Below are positions 44,108-54,374 of a stretch of DNA of 64,000 nt, piece by piece. Numbering within the stretch: the stretch's first letter is position 1; the number at the start of each line of letters is the position of its first letter. Under the pieces are notes generated by a model, which was not told the DNA's origin, ran no database searches, and was given only the letters and a program-made list of their open reading frames with translations. The position numbers were made by a program, and so were the translations under genes. Source of the stretch: Tetragenococcus osmophilus (GTDB lineage: Bacteria > Bacillota > Bacilli > Lactobacillales > Enterococcaceae); assembly GCF_003795125.1 (NCBI RefSeq), contig NZ_CP027783.1:806001-870000 (forward strand). The letters are read 5' to 3'.

Positions 44108-45942
44108 ATCGAGTAGGGCGAAATCAATCGCCCTCTCACGTCACCTGGACATACGGTTCCGTATCCGGCGACTCCATTATGAATATATGTTATGTCTATA
44201 TTGGTAGTAATCTAAACAACTGACTAGGCCTGCTTGGCCTAGTTTTTGTTTAGTTATTGCCCTTCTTACACAGGTTTTGGTAGCTACCCACTGGTAGTGG
44301 TTTCCTGCGTACGATGTTAGTTTAGCTAAGCTCTTATTTACACCTAACTTTTGTAATCCCCATTGTCTCTTGGAGGGAACCTTCCACATCTTCCAGACGA
44401 TGGTTCGCAATCGCGTTCTTAAATGGGCGTCGATCCGTTCCATCTTGGCTTTCATGGACGAGCTGGAAAAGTAATTTATCCATCCGCGGATGACTTCATT
44501 TAACTTTTCCAGCCTCTTTCTAAAGTTTATTGACCATTTTCTTTGAGTTAACATTTTGAGTTTTTTTCTCGAATTTTCGGACAGAGTCCTCATGAGGTCG
44601 GCTCATCCAGCTTTTGGCTTTAGTGTCGTAATAGAAACTAAATCCTAAATATTTTAGCTGGCTGGGCCGCGTAACCTTTGATTTGGTTCCATTAACTTTT
44701 AGCCCTAACTTATTTTCAATCCAACGAATGACTGAATGCATCACTCGATTGGCACTTGTTCGGCTTTTAACCATGATGAGACAATCATCGGCGTATCTCA
44801 CAAAGGCGAGCCCTCGGCTCTCAAGCTCTTTGTCCAGTTCATTTAGCATGATATTACTAAGAATGGGCGATAAATTCCCTCCTTGTGGGGCTCCTCGATC
44901 CGTTGGGTGGTATTCATCGGCGACCATGACACCTGCTTTGAGATATTTTCGAATAAGCGATTCTGTGTCTCCGTCTTGGATCATACGATGTACAAGACTC
45001 ATCAGCCGGTCTTGAGGAACGTTATCAAAGAATTTTTCTAGATCTATATCAACGATCCATTGATAACCTTCATTGATCGTCTTCAATAATTGATTGACGG
45101 CCATTTCACAATTTCTGTTCGGACGAAATCCATAGCTAAATTCCGAAAAGTGGGATTCGCATATGGGTGTTATAACCTGAACAATGGCCTGCTGAATCAC
45201 GCGGTCTATTGTTGTAGGTATACCGAGTTTTCGTTTCCCACCATCTGACTTTGGGATCCCAACTCTCTTTACAGGTTGGGGCTTGTAGTGTCGCTCTCTT
45301 ATTTGTTGACAGATCGTTGCCCAGTTGTCTTGAATATAGGCATGAAGCTCGTCGAGCGTGACTTCGTCAACGCCGCTGGCTCCTTTATTTGCCCGGACTT
45401 TTTTATAAGCCTCATTCATATTTTGCCGGTCAAGGATACGTTCTAACATCTTCGACATAATGTGCGCGACTCCTTTCCGCTTTTAAGTATTCGTCTTAGA
45501 TTGGCGTAGCTACCGACTCATTTACGTTTTGTCTACCACTACTATCAGACAGTACTTAAAACATACATTTTGTGTTGCACTATTCCATGGTTCAGTCCTT
45601 CGGAAACATGGTTTCCTACTATGACATCTGCTGACTTCTCACTATTCGTTGTTACTACTAAATCGTTAGTGAGACCTCACGGGATAAGTGTTATCTCTTT
45701 CCTCGTTTACCCATAAGGTTTACGCCACAAGATTACGGTTACCTTTTGGACTTTATCGCCTTTAGCCGACTTATCCGCTCGTAGCGCCTTCCTACCTTAT
45801 TCCTGTTCGTTGGGCCACGATTTCGCTATTGCTTCCTCTCTCCCGTGCCTCACAGCACGAAACTTGCAAGTCGCTTTGGGATTCGTTGGTAACGACGCTC
45901 CACAGAGACTTTCACTCTAGACATAACACATGCCCGTCATAC
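44108..45942 (-). mobile_element. Group IIC intron inserted behind the clpC terminator
   Basis: The minus-strand element begins GTATGACGGGCATG and runs into GTCTAGAGTGAAAGTCTC, like the start of the Oceanobacillus group IIC intron. A conserved AGAAGTCAGCAG-TGTCATAGTA block lies just before the reading frame. Domain V has a CGC triad (GTCGCCGGATACGGAACCG) and domain VI ends CTACTCGAT. The 480 bases upstream of the reverse transcriptase are the ribozyme domains I-IV, which explains this long non-coding stretch. The insertion point is the T tract of a perfect 13-bp terminator hairpin, the known target type of class C introns. Confidence 0.88.
44177..45458 (-). pseudogene. ltrA: Group II intron reverse transcriptase/maturase, frameshifted
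   Basis: The first frame (45458 to 44520) holds reverse transcriptase domains with SYGFRPNRNCE, GAPQGGNLSP and the catalytic FVRYADDCLI. The second frame (44593 to 44177) holds the end of the thumb and the maturase domain (RKWSINFRKRLEKLNEVIRGWINYF). They join at a run of seven A (44561-44567 read on the minus strand); with six A the frame would be continuous at 426 residues, the normal size for class C introns. No endonuclease domain, as usual for this class. Either a one-base insertion, a sequencing error, or slippage by polymerase restores it. Confidence 0.88.
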
Positions 45943-45943
45943 T

Positions 45944-45983
45944 AAAAATAGGTACGTAAGAACATATAGATTCTTACGTACCT
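45944..45983 (-). terminator. Terminator of ctsR-clpC
   Basis: AGGTACGTAAGAA and TTCTTACGTACCT form a perfect 13-bp stem over an eight-base loop, followed by ATTTTTA. The group II intron starts at the next base or two. Confidence 0.92.
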
Positions 45984-46001
45984 ACATTCTCTTGTTTGGT
46001 T

Positions 46002-48488
46002 TTATGCTTCTTGTAAGGTCTTTTCTTCTTTTGGTCCTTTGACATTTAAAGTAATCTTACCTTTAGAAGCACCGATCGTTACACGACTACCAAAGTAGAT
46101 TTCTCCTGAAAGCAAAGCTTCACTCAATCGATCTTCAATCTCTTTTTGTAAAGCTCGGCGAATAGGGCGAGCGCCATATTCTGGATCAAAGCCAGCTTCT
46201 CCAATAACATCAATCGCTGCAGGAGTAATTTTAAGTTGAATATCTTGTTCTTCCATTCGTTTAACAATGGACTTACTCATGATTTTTACAATTTCATGGA
46301 TTTCATCTTTCTCTAGTGAACGGAAAACAATTGTTTCATCCACACGGTTCAAGAATTCCGGACGAAATGCTTTCTTCAATTCTTCTAAAATACGATTTTG
46401 CATTGCTTCATGGTCTTGTTTAATATCTACTACATTAAAACCAACGTTTGTTTCTTCACGTAGTTCTTGAGCTCCGATATTTGAAGTCATAATCAAAATT
46501 GTATTACGGAAATCTACAGCTCGTCCTTTTGAATCTGTCAATTGTCCATCGTCTAATACTTGTAATAAAGTATTAAATACATCTGGATGGGCTTTTTCCA
46601 CTTCATCAAGTAGAATCACTGAATAAGGTTTAGAACGAACTTTTTCTGTTAATTGACCTCCTTCATCATAACCCACATAACCAGGAGGTGACCCAATCAA
46701 CCGACTCGTACTATATTTTTCCATATATTCACTCATATCAATCCGAATCATCGCATCTTCTGTGCCAAACATAGCATCTGCTAATGCTTTAGCCAGTTCA
46801 GTTTTCCCAACTCCGGTCGGACCTAGGAACATAAATGAGCCAATAGGACGATTAGGATCTTTTAATCCACTGCGAGCACGACGAATAGAGCGAGCTACTG
46901 CGTTTACTGCTTCATCTTGGCCTACAACACGTTCATGTAAAACTTTTTCTAAGTCTAACAAACGTTGGGTTTCTTTTTTGGCCATTTGTTCTAATGGCAC
47001 TCCTGTCCATTGAGACACTACAGACGCTACGTCTTCTTCTGTAACTTTAGCAGTATAACCAGAATCTTGTTCTTCTTTAGCAGAAGCTTCTTCTAAACGT
47101 TTATTTAATTCTTGTTCTTGTGCACGAATACTTGCTGCCTTTTCAAAGTCTTGGTTTCTAATAGCTGCTTCTTTTTCTTCAACTACTGATAACAATTGAT
47201 CTTGTACAGTTGCCGTTTCGGAAACGTCACTTGATCGATCCAAACGAACTTTAGCTGCTGACTCATCCATCAAATCAATAGCTTTATCTGGTAATTGACG
47301 ACCATTAATATACCGAACAGAAAGTTGAACACAAGCTTGTAAAGCTTCATCCGTGATTTCTACACTATGGTGTTTTTCATAACGTTCACGCAGTCCACTT
47401 AGGATTTCTACTGCATCATCAGGAGTAGGTTCGTCTACTTGTACTCTAGCAAACCGGCGTTCCAATGCAGAATCTTTTTCAATGTATTTTTGGTATTCAT
47501 CTGAAGTGGTTGCACCAATTGTTTGTAATTCGCCGCGAGCTAAAGCAGGTTTCAAAATATTTGAAGCATCAATAGCTCCTTCTGCTCCTCCAGCACCAAT
47601 CAAAGTATGCAACTCATCGATAAATAGAATAACTTGCCCATCTTGATAGATCTCATCGATGATTTTTTTCATACGATCTTCAAATTCACCACGATATTTT
47701 GTCCCAGCAACAAGTGCACCCATATCAAGCATCATTAAACGCTTAGGTTCCATATCTTGAGGGACTTCACCATTAACGATTTTTTGGGCTAAGCCTTCAG
47801 CGATAGCTGTTTTACCAACACCAGGTTCACCTACAAGCGCAGGATTATTCTTCGTACGTCGACTTAATATTTGAACAAGACGTTTTACTTCTTTATCTCG
47901 TCCAACTACTGGGTCTAAGCGTTTTTCTCGAGCTAATTTCGTCAAATCTCGTGCCAATGACTCTAAAGTTGGCGTACCTTCTTGTGCTTGTTGTCGACCT
48001 TGAACCGGGCGGCGTCTATTTGCTCCATTAGCTCCTTTATTTTGACTAACGCCCATTTTTTTCTTCAATAATTGACGCATCTTCGCTAAGCTTAATCCCA
48101 AGTTTAGCATAATGCGCGAAGCCAAAATCTCTTCATCACGTAGTAAGCCTAAAAGCAAATGCTCCGTACCTACCTGCGCTGAACTTAGACGCTTAGCTTC
48201 ATCCCCAGCATAAGCAAAAATTTGTCTAGCTCTTGGGGAGTAAGGTAAATACCCATTTACTGGAGCTGTTGTCATTGTTCCATACCCAGTTAGATGTTCA
48301 ATTTCTTCCCGGATATCTTTTTCATTTACATTCATTTCGCGTAAAGCTTTGCCTGCAATACCATTAGGTTCGATTAATAAAGCTAATAAAATATGTTCTG
48401 AGCCTACCGTTTGATGTTTAAATCGTTTTGCCTCTTCTTGTGCAATTTGCAAGACATCTTTTGCGCGCTGTGTAAATAGTTCATCCAT
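46002..48488 (-). CDS. clpC: ATP-dependent Clp protease ATPase subunit ClpC
   Basis: An 828-residue HSP100 unfoldase that feeds proteins to ClpP. The N-terminal double Clp repeat (residues about 1-145) is followed by AAA domain 1 (Walker A GEPGVGKT), a UVR/M-domain around [22 protein letters not shown], and AAA domain 2 ([28 protein letters not shown]). The ClpP-contact loop in domain 2 is in the usual place. It follows ctsR by 19 bases. The classical mcsA and mcsB genes of the Bacillus ctsR operon are absent, as in enterococci and lactobacilli. Confidence 0.97.
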   Translation of the reverse strand: MDELFTQRAKDVLQIAQEEAKRFKHQTVGSEHILLALLIEPNGIAGKALREMNVNEKDIREEIEHLTGYGTMTTAPVNGYLPYSPRARQIFAYAGDEAKRLSSAQVGTEHLLLGLLRDEEILASRIMLNLGLSLAKMRQLLKKKMGVSQNKGANGANRRRPVQGRQQAQEGTPTLESLARDLTKLAREKRLDPVVGRDKEVKRLVQILSRRTKNNPALVGEPGVGKTAIAEGLAQKIVNGEVPQDMEPKRLMMLDMGALVAGTKYRGEFEDRMKKIIDEIYQDGQVILFIDELHTLIGAGGAEGAIDASNILKPALARGELQTIGATTSDEYQKYIEKDSALERRFARVQVDEPTPDDAVEILSGLRERYEKHHSVEITDEALQACVQLSVRYINGRQLPDKAIDLMDESAAKVRLDRSSDVSETATVQDQLLSVVEEKEAAIRNQDFEKAASIRAQEQELNKRLEEASAKEEQDSGYTAKVTEEDVASVVSQWTGVPLEQMAKKETQRLLDLEKVLHERVVGQDEAVNAVARSIRRARSGLKDPNRPIGSFMFLGPTGVGKTELAKALADAMFGTEDAMIRIDMSEYMEKYSTSRLIGSPPGYVGYDEGGQLTEKVRSKPYSVILLDEVEKAHPDVFNTLLQVLDDGQLTDSKGRAVDFRNTILIMTSNIGAQELREETNVGFNVVDIKQDHEAMQNRILEELKKAFRPEFLNRVDETIVFRSLEKDEIHEIVKIMSKSIVKRMEEQDIQLKITPAAIDVIGEAGFDPEYGARPIRRALQKEIEDRLSEALLSGEIYFGSRVTIGASKGKITLNVKGPKEEKTLQEA

Positions 48489-48507
48489 AAATTGTCACTT
48501 CCAATCT

Positions 48508-48969
48508 TTATAGTTCATAACTTAGCCGCTCTAATATTCCATGCATAATATTTGCTCGCATGTGTTCTTCTTTTACTGATTTTTCTAGCACAACTTTACT
48601 GATAGTTACTAATAACAAGTTTCCTTCCCTTTTTGAAAGGACGCCTTCTTCATATAACTTTTGTATAATTGCTACTGCATCTTTTTCTGAAAGTGTTTGA
48701 TCAAATAATTCATTGACTTGTTCTAAAAATTGTTGATAGTTGGAGATTTGGACTTTTTCAATTCGAATATAGCCACCACCGCCGCGTTTACTTTCGACTG
48801 TATAACCACGTTGTACAGTAAAACGGGTATTAATGACATAATTGATTTGCGAAGGTACACAATTGAATAGATCTGCCATCTCAGCGCGACGAATTTCGAT
48901 TGTCTCGCTTTCTTCCAGAATCTTTTTCAAATAGGCTTCAATCATATCAGAAGTATTTTGATGACTCAT
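48508..48969 (-). CDS. ctsR: CtsR, heat-shock repressor of clp genes
   Basis: A 153-residue winged-helix repressor of class III stress genes. The DNA-binding part is AEMADLFNCVPSQINYVINTRFT, with the Gly-rich wing ESKRGGGGYIRIEK. The tetra-glycine in the wing is the known temperature sensor of this family. A second helical domain supports dimerisation. It starts an operon with clpC and has its own operator (48986-49002), consistent with autoregulation. GAGGGT lies ahead of the ATG. Confidence 0.96.
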   Translation of the reverse strand: MSHQNTSDMIEAYLKKILEESETIEIRRAEMADLFNCVPSQINYVINTRFTVQRGYTVESKRGGGGYIRIEKVQISNYQQFLEQVNELFDQTLSEKDAVAIIQKLYEEGVLSKREGNLLLVTISKVVLEKSVKEEHMRANIMHGILERLSYEL

Positions 48970-48985
48970 CTGCTCGTGACCCTCC

Positions 48986-49011
48986 TTTGACTTTTATTGA
49001 CCTTCATTATA
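48986..49011 (-). promoter_or_regulatory. ctsR promoter with CtsR operator
   Basis: GGTCAATAAAAGTCAAA (48986-49002, minus strand) is the CtsR heptad direct repeat with one mismatch. It directly follows a TATAAT (49006-49011); the -35 at 49029-49034 (TTTCCA) is weak. Repression by CtsR at the start site is predicted. Confidence 0.85.
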
Positions 49012-49064
49012 ACGGATTTTTAAGCTCTTGGAAAGGATAAGGGCTTGTTTTAATCAAAGGCTTA

Positions 49065-49108
49065 GTAAAAAATAAAGACGAGCGATGTTGTCATCGTCCA
49101 TCTTTATT
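49065..49108 (-). terminator. Terminator of the gmk/priA-prkC block
   Basis: AATAAAGATGGACGATG pairs with CATCGCTCGTCTTTATT on the minus strand across a four-base loop, followed by TTTTTT. Confidence 0.85.
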
Positions 49109-49112
49109 TAGA

Positions 49113-51320
49113 TTAAGGGACTTGCACAGTTTCTGCTTCATCTACTTCGCGGCTAACCTCTTCTTCATCATCACGTTGAGCGACAATTGTTGCTTTTTCG
49201 CCTTCCTCTATTGTAACTGGAACTTCAATAGTCTGCTTATCATCGTCTTTATCTAAAACAATCTGATCATACTGTTCATCATCGTGATCTTGATCGGTCA
49301 GTCGAACAGTGATTGTCTGACTCGCAGATTCCTCTTCGTTTTCTTCATCTTCATCGTCCTGATTATCTTCTTTAAAGGAAGCCTCAACATCTACAGTAAA
49401 TTGCTTTGTTTCTGGCTCTTCTTCTTCTCCTTTTGAAACTACCATATTTACTGTGCTGCCTTTATCCTCAGAAGAACCCGCAGAAGGATCAGTACTGATA
49501 ACGTTTCCTTCTTCCACAGAATCGTCAAATTCCTCTTCTGTTTCTACTTTAAACCCAGCATTTTGCAAACTCTTTTGAGCTTTTCCTTCGGTTTCTCCTT
49601 CGACATCAGGCACCTCAACTTGTTCTTTCCCAGCACTCACGGAAAAGACAATAGTTGTTTCACCTGGAATGACCTCTTCTCCTTCGTTAGGAGTCTGGCC
49701 AATAATGGTACCACTTGCTTGGTCACTGTAATTTTGTTCTACATCTACTGGATTACTTTCTAACCCCATTCCGCTTAAACTATTTCTTGCAGCATTTTCC
49801 GTGCTACCTACAAAGTCAACCATAGATACCGGCGCAGGGCCTTTACTCACTACAAATGAGACTTCAGTCTCTTCAGGCACCACACTTTCTCCATCCTCTG
49901 GTGTTTGACTAACAATCTGACCAGCTGGCACTGAGTCGTCAAATTCTTCTTCTGAAGAAATATTACTTTCTTGAAATTCTAATTCTTTTAATTTAGCCAA
50001 AGCATCATCATAGCTGTCTTCTGTATAATCGTCCATCTCTACTTCTGGACTACCAGAACTTATATACAAGACCACTTCTTTATTGCTCTTTATTTCAGCG
50101 CCCTCTTCCGGGTTTGTCTTGACGATCCGCCCCTCTTCTTGGCTGTCGCTAGGATATTCTCTTGATTGAGCAGCAGCTTGTAGGCCGCTTTCTCGTAACT
50201 TCTCTCTAGCTGAAGATTCTGTAAGACCAGCAACCTCAGGAATAGCCACTTCAGCTCTTGATCCTGCCGAAGAAAGATAAGTTCCCAAACCAACCATCGC
50301 TAATAAGACTACGATAATTATTAGAAAAAATGGCCACTTCTTCCTTTCTTTCTTAGGGTTTGAATTAGTGTCTTTTTCTTCAGTGGCGTCAACCTTATCT
50401 TCTTCGTCGTTAGAAGGCGAAGTATCTGCAATAGGCGTTATTATTTTTGTATCATTGTTCATTGCTTGTGGATGCCAGGCTGCTTCATTCCTACGTTCGG
50501 GTGATAAAGCCGTTTCTAGATCTTTACTCATCTCTTCAGCGCTTTTATAACGATCAACTGGTTCTTTAGCTGTAGCTTTTAATACCACATTTTCTAGAGC
50601 CTGAGGGATATTTTCATCATGAGCACGCAAGGAAGGCATCTCATCTTGAAAGTGCTTCAAAGCAATTGTTACTGCAGACTCTCCGTCAAAAGGAACGCTT
50701 CCTGTCAACATTTCGTATAAAATAATCCCTATAGCATATATATCGGATTGACTTGTTGCCATACTCCCTCTAGCTTGTTCTGGAGAAAGATAATGCACCG
50801 ATCCTAACATGCTATTTGTCTGGGTTATCGAAGTTTCAGATAAAGCAATCGCAATTCCAAAATCAGTAATCTTTACTACGCCTTCATCATCAATCAAAAT
50901 ATTCTGAGGTTTTAAATCACGGTGAATAATGCGATGATCATGAGCCAAAGTAACTGCAGAAAGAATTTGTTGCATCACGTTAATAATAGTCGAATAATCC
51001 ATAGGATAATTGGTCTGGATATAACGTTTTAAATCCATCCCTTTGACGTATTCCATAACCAAATACTGCATCCCATCTTCTTCACCTACATCATAGACAG
51101 AAACAATATTAGGATGAACGAGTTCCGTAGCAGCTAAAGCTTCTCTTTGAAAGCGTCGAATCGCGTCTTGATCATTTTGGAAATCATAACGTAAAACTTT
51201 AATCGCTACTTCACGGTCTAAAATTAAATCGTCAGCTAAAAAGACATTGGCCATTCCACCCATGCCGACATTTCCTTTTATTAAATATCGGTCACTTAGT
51301 TTTTTGCCAATATCAAGCAT
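49113..51320 (-). CDS. prkC: PASTA-domain Ser/Thr protein kinase PrkC/IreK
   Basis: A 735-residue membrane kinase that senses cell-wall fragments. The cytosolic kinase domain (about 9-270) has [19 protein letters not shown] and DFGIA. One transmembrane helix lies at about residues 326-346. Four PASTA repeats follow, the second and third clearly separated by SSGS and SKGP junctions. The last 104 residues after PASTA are an extremely acidic tail (about 40% Asp plus Glu). I start at ATG 51320, which overlaps the prpC stop codon (ATGCTTGA); seven upstream residues are dropped. In enterococci the kinase controls cephalosporin resistance. Confidence 0.94.
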   Translation of the reverse strand: MLDIGKKLSDRYLIKGNVGMGGMANVFLADDLILDREVAIKVLRYDFQNDQDAIRRFQREALAATELVHPNIVSVYDVGEEDGMQYLVMEYVKGMDLKRYIQTNYPMDYSTIINVMQQILSAVTLAHDHRIIHRDLKPQNILIDDEGVVKITDFGIAIALSETSITQTNSMLGSVHYLSPEQARGSMATSQSDIYAIGIILYEMLTGSVPFDGESAVTIALKHFQDEMPSLRAHDENIPQALENVVLKATAKEPVDRYKSAEEMSKDLETALSPERRNEAAWHPQAMNNDTKIITPIADTSPSNDEEDKVDATEEKDTNSNPKKERKKWPFFLIIIVVLLAMVGLGTYLSSAGSRAEVAIPEVAGLTESSAREKLRESGLQAAAQSREYPSDSQEEGRIVKTNPEEGAEIKSNKEVVLYISSGSPEVEMDDYTEDSYDDALAKLKELEFQESNISSEEEFDDSVPAGQIVSQTPEDGESVVPEETEVSFVVSKGPAPVSMVDFVGSTENAARNSLSGMGLESNPVDVEQNYSDQASGTIIGQTPNEGEEVIPGETTIVFSVSAGKEQVEVPDVEGETEGKAQKSLQNAGFKVETEEEFDDSVEEGNVISTDPSAGSSEDKGSTVNMVVSKGEEEEPETKQFTVDVEASFKEDNQDDEDEENEEESASQTITVRLTDQDHDDEQYDQIVLDKDDDKQTIEVPVTIEEGEKATIVAQRDDEEEVSREVDEAETVQVP

Positions 51321-52056
51321 CAGCCTCACCCCCAAAATCAATCAAAAGAACAGTAATATTATCAACACCGCCATGTTTATTAGCTGCATCGATCATTTTT
51401 TCTGTTGCTTCTTCTGCTCCAGAACTGGATAAAATAAGTCGAGTAATTTCTTCTTCAGAAACCATATTTGTCAAACCATCGGAACATAAAAGTAAGTTTT
51501 CTTTATTATTGATAAGATGAGAGGAAGCATCCACTTCAATTGATCCAGGCATACCCACACATTGTGTAACGATATTTTTTTGCGGATGATTAGCTGCCAT
51601 CTCTTCTGAAATTTCACCATTTTTTACTAATTCATTAACTAAGGAATGATCCTCAGTTAATTGAGATAAATTTTGCTCAATCATTGTATAAATACGACTA
51701 TCGCCGACATGAGCTACAGCAAAATCTTGAGAAAAAATTGCTACAGCTTCAATAGTCGTGCCCATTCCTGCAAACTCTGGGGTCGCTTGGCCCGCTTGGT
51801 AAATAGCTGTATTTTCTTCTTGAATGGTTTTGATCAACCATTTTGTCGCCTTTTCACTGTTAGAGACTTTGGACTTTTCCCACTTTTCACCAATTTCATT
51901 AACTGCAGTCTTACTAGCAACATCACCAGCTTGGTGGCCGCCCATTCCATCAGCTAATATGGCAAGCGTAAAGTCTTTTTTGTTTTTAAACACCCCAACA
52001 TAATCTTGGTTAGTTTCTCTTATTTTCCCTACACTGCTTTGAAAACTAATTTCCAT
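51313..52056 (-). CDS. prpC: PP2C-type Ser/Thr phosphatase PrpC/IreP
   Basis: A 247-residue cytosolic metal-dependent phosphatase that reverses PrkC signalling. Motifs are [35 protein letters not shown] and [11 protein letters not shown], with metal-binding aspartates in DGMGG, SDGL and VDNITVLL. The start is set at ATG 52056 ([10 protein letters not shown]) behind GATGAGG; a GTG three codons upstream abuts the rsmB stop codon. Its stop codon overlaps the kinase start by 8 bases, so the two are translationally coupled. Confidence 0.94.
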   Translation of the reverse strand: MEISFQSSVGKIRETNQDYVGVFKNKKDFTLAILADGMGGHQAGDVASKTAVNEIGEKWEKSKVSNSEKATKWLIKTIQEENTAIYQAGQATPEFAGMGTTIEAVAIFSQDFAVAHVGDSRIYTMIEQNLSQLTEDHSLVNELVKNGEISEEMAANHPQKNIVTQCVGMPGSIEVDASSHLINNKENLLLCSDGLTNMVSEEEITRLILSSSGAEEATEKMIDAANKHGGVDNITVLLIDFGGEADA

Positions 52057-52066
52057 TGCTTTCACC

Positions 52067-53419
52067 TCATCGTTTTTTCCGTAAACAACTTATAAAAAAA
52101 CCGTCCGTATTGTATTGATGTGGATATATTGTTAACATCTTATTATGTAAACTAGAAGCTAACGACTTACTTATAGGCATATCCATTAATTCAAACTCCG
52201 AATGTTTTTGTAAAAATTGTTCAACGACTTGCTGATTTTCCTCAGACAAAATCGTACATGTACTATAAACCAGTATTCCCATTGGTTTCAAAGTGGATGC
52301 CACACTTTCTAGAATCTCTAATTGGACTTGTGCCAATTTTTCTAAATCAGCTGGTTTTTTCCCATATTTTATATCTGGCTTACGGCGCATTAACCCTAAA
52401 CCAGAACAGGGCGCATCAACTAAAATTCGATCAAACGATGCTTCATCAAATGTTTCATTGACTTTTCTAGCATCTAACTTTTCTGGTCTTATTACCTCAT
52501 CAACTTCCATTCGCTTAGCGTTTTCTTTAATTAACTGAATCTTATGTTCATGTACATCAAGAGCTGTAACTTCCCCTTTTTGCTGCTTTGATAAAAAAGA
52601 AGCGATGTGAGTAGTTTTACCACCTGGCGCCGCACAAGCATCCAATACTTGGTGGTGTTTTTCTATTTGTAACATAGGGGCTACTAACATGGAAGTTTCA
52701 TCTTGAACTGTCAAAAATCCCTTTTTAAACAAGTCGCTTTTTCCAATAAATCCTTTTTCAGCTATAATACCATACTCAGAAATAGTGCTTTCTACAGCTT
52801 CAATTCCATTTTCTGCTAAACTTGCTAAGGCATTTTTACGTGAGATTCTATGTGTATCAACTCGTAAACTGACTCGGCTAGGTGAAAATAGCGAATCTCC
52901 TAATTGTTTTGTTTGCTCTGTACCGAGCTCTTCTATTAGCTTTTTTGTTAGCCACTTTGGCATACTCATTTGTATAGCTAAACGTTCCGTAGGATCTTTT
53001 ATAGTAGATGTTTTTGGTAATCCTTGTCGTTTGATATTACGTAAAACACCATTAACAAATTTTCCAATTCCACTATTTCCTCGAATTTTAGCAATTTCCA
53101 CTGCTTCATTTAACACCGCGTGGTCAGGAACACGATCAAGATAATAAAGTTGATAGATGGATAACTCTAACAGTAACTTGACCCAATTGTTCACTTTTTT
53201 GGCTTTTGAAATAAAAGGCTGTAAATAAAATTCAAGCAGTAACTGACGGCTAACAGTACCATAAACAAGTTCAGTCAACAATCGACTGTCTTGTTGGCTA
53301 AGTTCTCCTTTATCAATCTCTTCTTTTAAAAGTAAGTTCGAATAAGCACCGCCTTGTTGAATTCTTTCTAGAGCTTGTAGTGCCACGTAACGAACAGACT
53401 TTTTTATATCATAACTCAT
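52067..53419 (-). CDS. rsmB: 16S rRNA (cytosine-967 C5) methyltransferase RsmB
   Basis: A 450-residue two-domain enzyme. The N-terminal 140 residues are a NusB-like RNA-binding domain. The C-terminal methyltransferase has the SAM motif DACAAPGGKTTHIASFL, catalytic DAPCSGLGLMRRKPD and YSTCTI with the two cysteines. It modifies C967 in 16S rRNA. It overlaps fmt by 11 bases and lies in the conserved priA-fmt-rsmB-prpC-prkC order. Confidence 0.95.
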   Translation of the reverse strand: MSYDIKKSVRYVALQALERIQQGGAYSNLLLKEEIDKGELSQQDSRLLTELVYGTVSRQLLLEFYLQPFISKAKKVNNWVKLLLELSIYQLYYLDRVPDHAVLNEAVEIAKIRGNSGIGKFVNGVLRNIKRQGLPKTSTIKDPTERLAIQMSMPKWLTKKLIEELGTEQTKQLGDSLFSPSRVSLRVDTHRISRKNALASLAENGIEAVESTISEYGIIAEKGFIGKSDLFKKGFLTVQDETSMLVAPMLQIEKHHQVLDACAAPGGKTTHIASFLSKQQKGEVTALDVHEHKIQLIKENAKRMEVDEVIRPEKLDARKVNETFDEASFDRILVDAPCSGLGLMRRKPDIKYGKKPADLEKLAQVQLEILESVASTLKPMGILVYSTCTILSEENQQVVEQFLQKHSEFELMDMPISKSLASSLHNKMLTIYPHQYNTDGFFISCLRKKR

Positions 53420-54362
53420 CTTGGCCCACCTGTTGTCCGACAGCTACATTTTTTCCAGCACCATTTAAAAAGTCTGTAACTTCTTGTTTATTTTTCCCAG
53501 AAGGTTGCAATTCTTCAATTGCTAACACACTCTGGTTACCACATGCCACCCATAATTGACCTTTTGTTGAGCGGATAATAGTTCCTGGTTTTTCTTCTGT
53601 TTTCTCTTCTAATACAGAGACTGACCAAATTTTCCAACGGTTTCCTTGATAAGTTGTATAAGCAATAGGCCAAGGTCTCATTCCTCTTACTTTTTGATCA
53701 ATTTCTTGGGCTGTTTTTTGCCAATCAATAATTTCTTCTTCTGGTTTAATGTTGGGAGCAAAAGTCACTTGTTGTTCGTCTTGCTCAACAGAAAGAAGTG
53801 AACCAGCTAGAATTTGTGGTAATACTTTAAGTAACAAGTCACGACCTACATAGCTTAGCTTTGTAAACATGGTCCCTACATCATCTTCACGTGTAATAGA
53901 TACAGCTTCTTGTGCATATACACTGCCAGCATCCATCTTTTTAACCATATCCATAATCGAAACACCTGTTTCATCTTCCCCATTAATAATAGCATAATGC
54001 ACAGGTGCTCCCCCTCTATATTTGGGTAGTAATGAAGCATGAACATTTAACGCTCCGCGAGCTGGAATTTGTAATAATTTTTCTGGTAAAAACTGACCAA
54101 ACGCAGCAGTAACGATGAGATCAGGTCGCAACTGGGCAATTTCTTCCATCTCTTGAGAACCGCTTATCTTTTCTGGTTGTAAAACTGAAATGCCTAGTTC
54201 TAAGGCTTTATTTTTCACAGGAGAGGCGATAATTTTTTTCTTGCGTCCCACCGCGCGATCAGGTTGAGTAACAACTGCTGCTATGTCATAACCAGCAGTT
54301 ACCAGTCCTTCTAAAATAGGGACAGAAAATTCTGGCGTTCCCATAAATACAATTTTTGTCAT
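53409..54362 (-). CDS. fmt: Methionyl-tRNA formyltransferase
   Basis: A 317-residue enzyme that formylates initiator Met-tRNA from 10-formyl-THF. The start MTKIVFMGTPEFSVPILEGL, the formyl-THF signature HASLLPKYRGGAPVHYAIINGE and the C-terminal OB-like domain are all present. It starts 12 bases after priA (stop at 54375) and overlaps rsmB by 11 bases, indicating tight coupling. Confidence 0.96.
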   Translation of the reverse strand: MTKIVFMGTPEFSVPILEGLVTAGYDIAAVVTQPDRAVGRKKKIIASPVKNKALELGISVLQPEKISGSQEMEEIAQLRPDLIVTAAFGQFLPEKLLQIPARGALNVHASLLPKYRGGAPVHYAIINGEDETGVSIMDMVKKMDAGSVYAQEAVSITREDDVGTMFTKLSYVGRDLLLKVLPQILAGSLLSVEQDEQQVTFAPNIKPEEEIIDWQKTAQEIDQKVRGMRPWPIAYTTYQGNRWKIWSVSVLEEKTEEKPGTIIRSTKGQLWVACGNQSVLAIEELQPSGKNKQEVTDFLNGAGKNVAVGQQVGQDEL

Positions 54363-54374
54363 TTCTAGGCTCCT

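Noticed and set aside
44520-44593. Programmed -1 frameshift in the intron reverse transcriptase
   Set aside because: The A7 run resembles a slippery site, but a -1 shift leads to a stop; only loss of one A or a +1 shift joins the frames.
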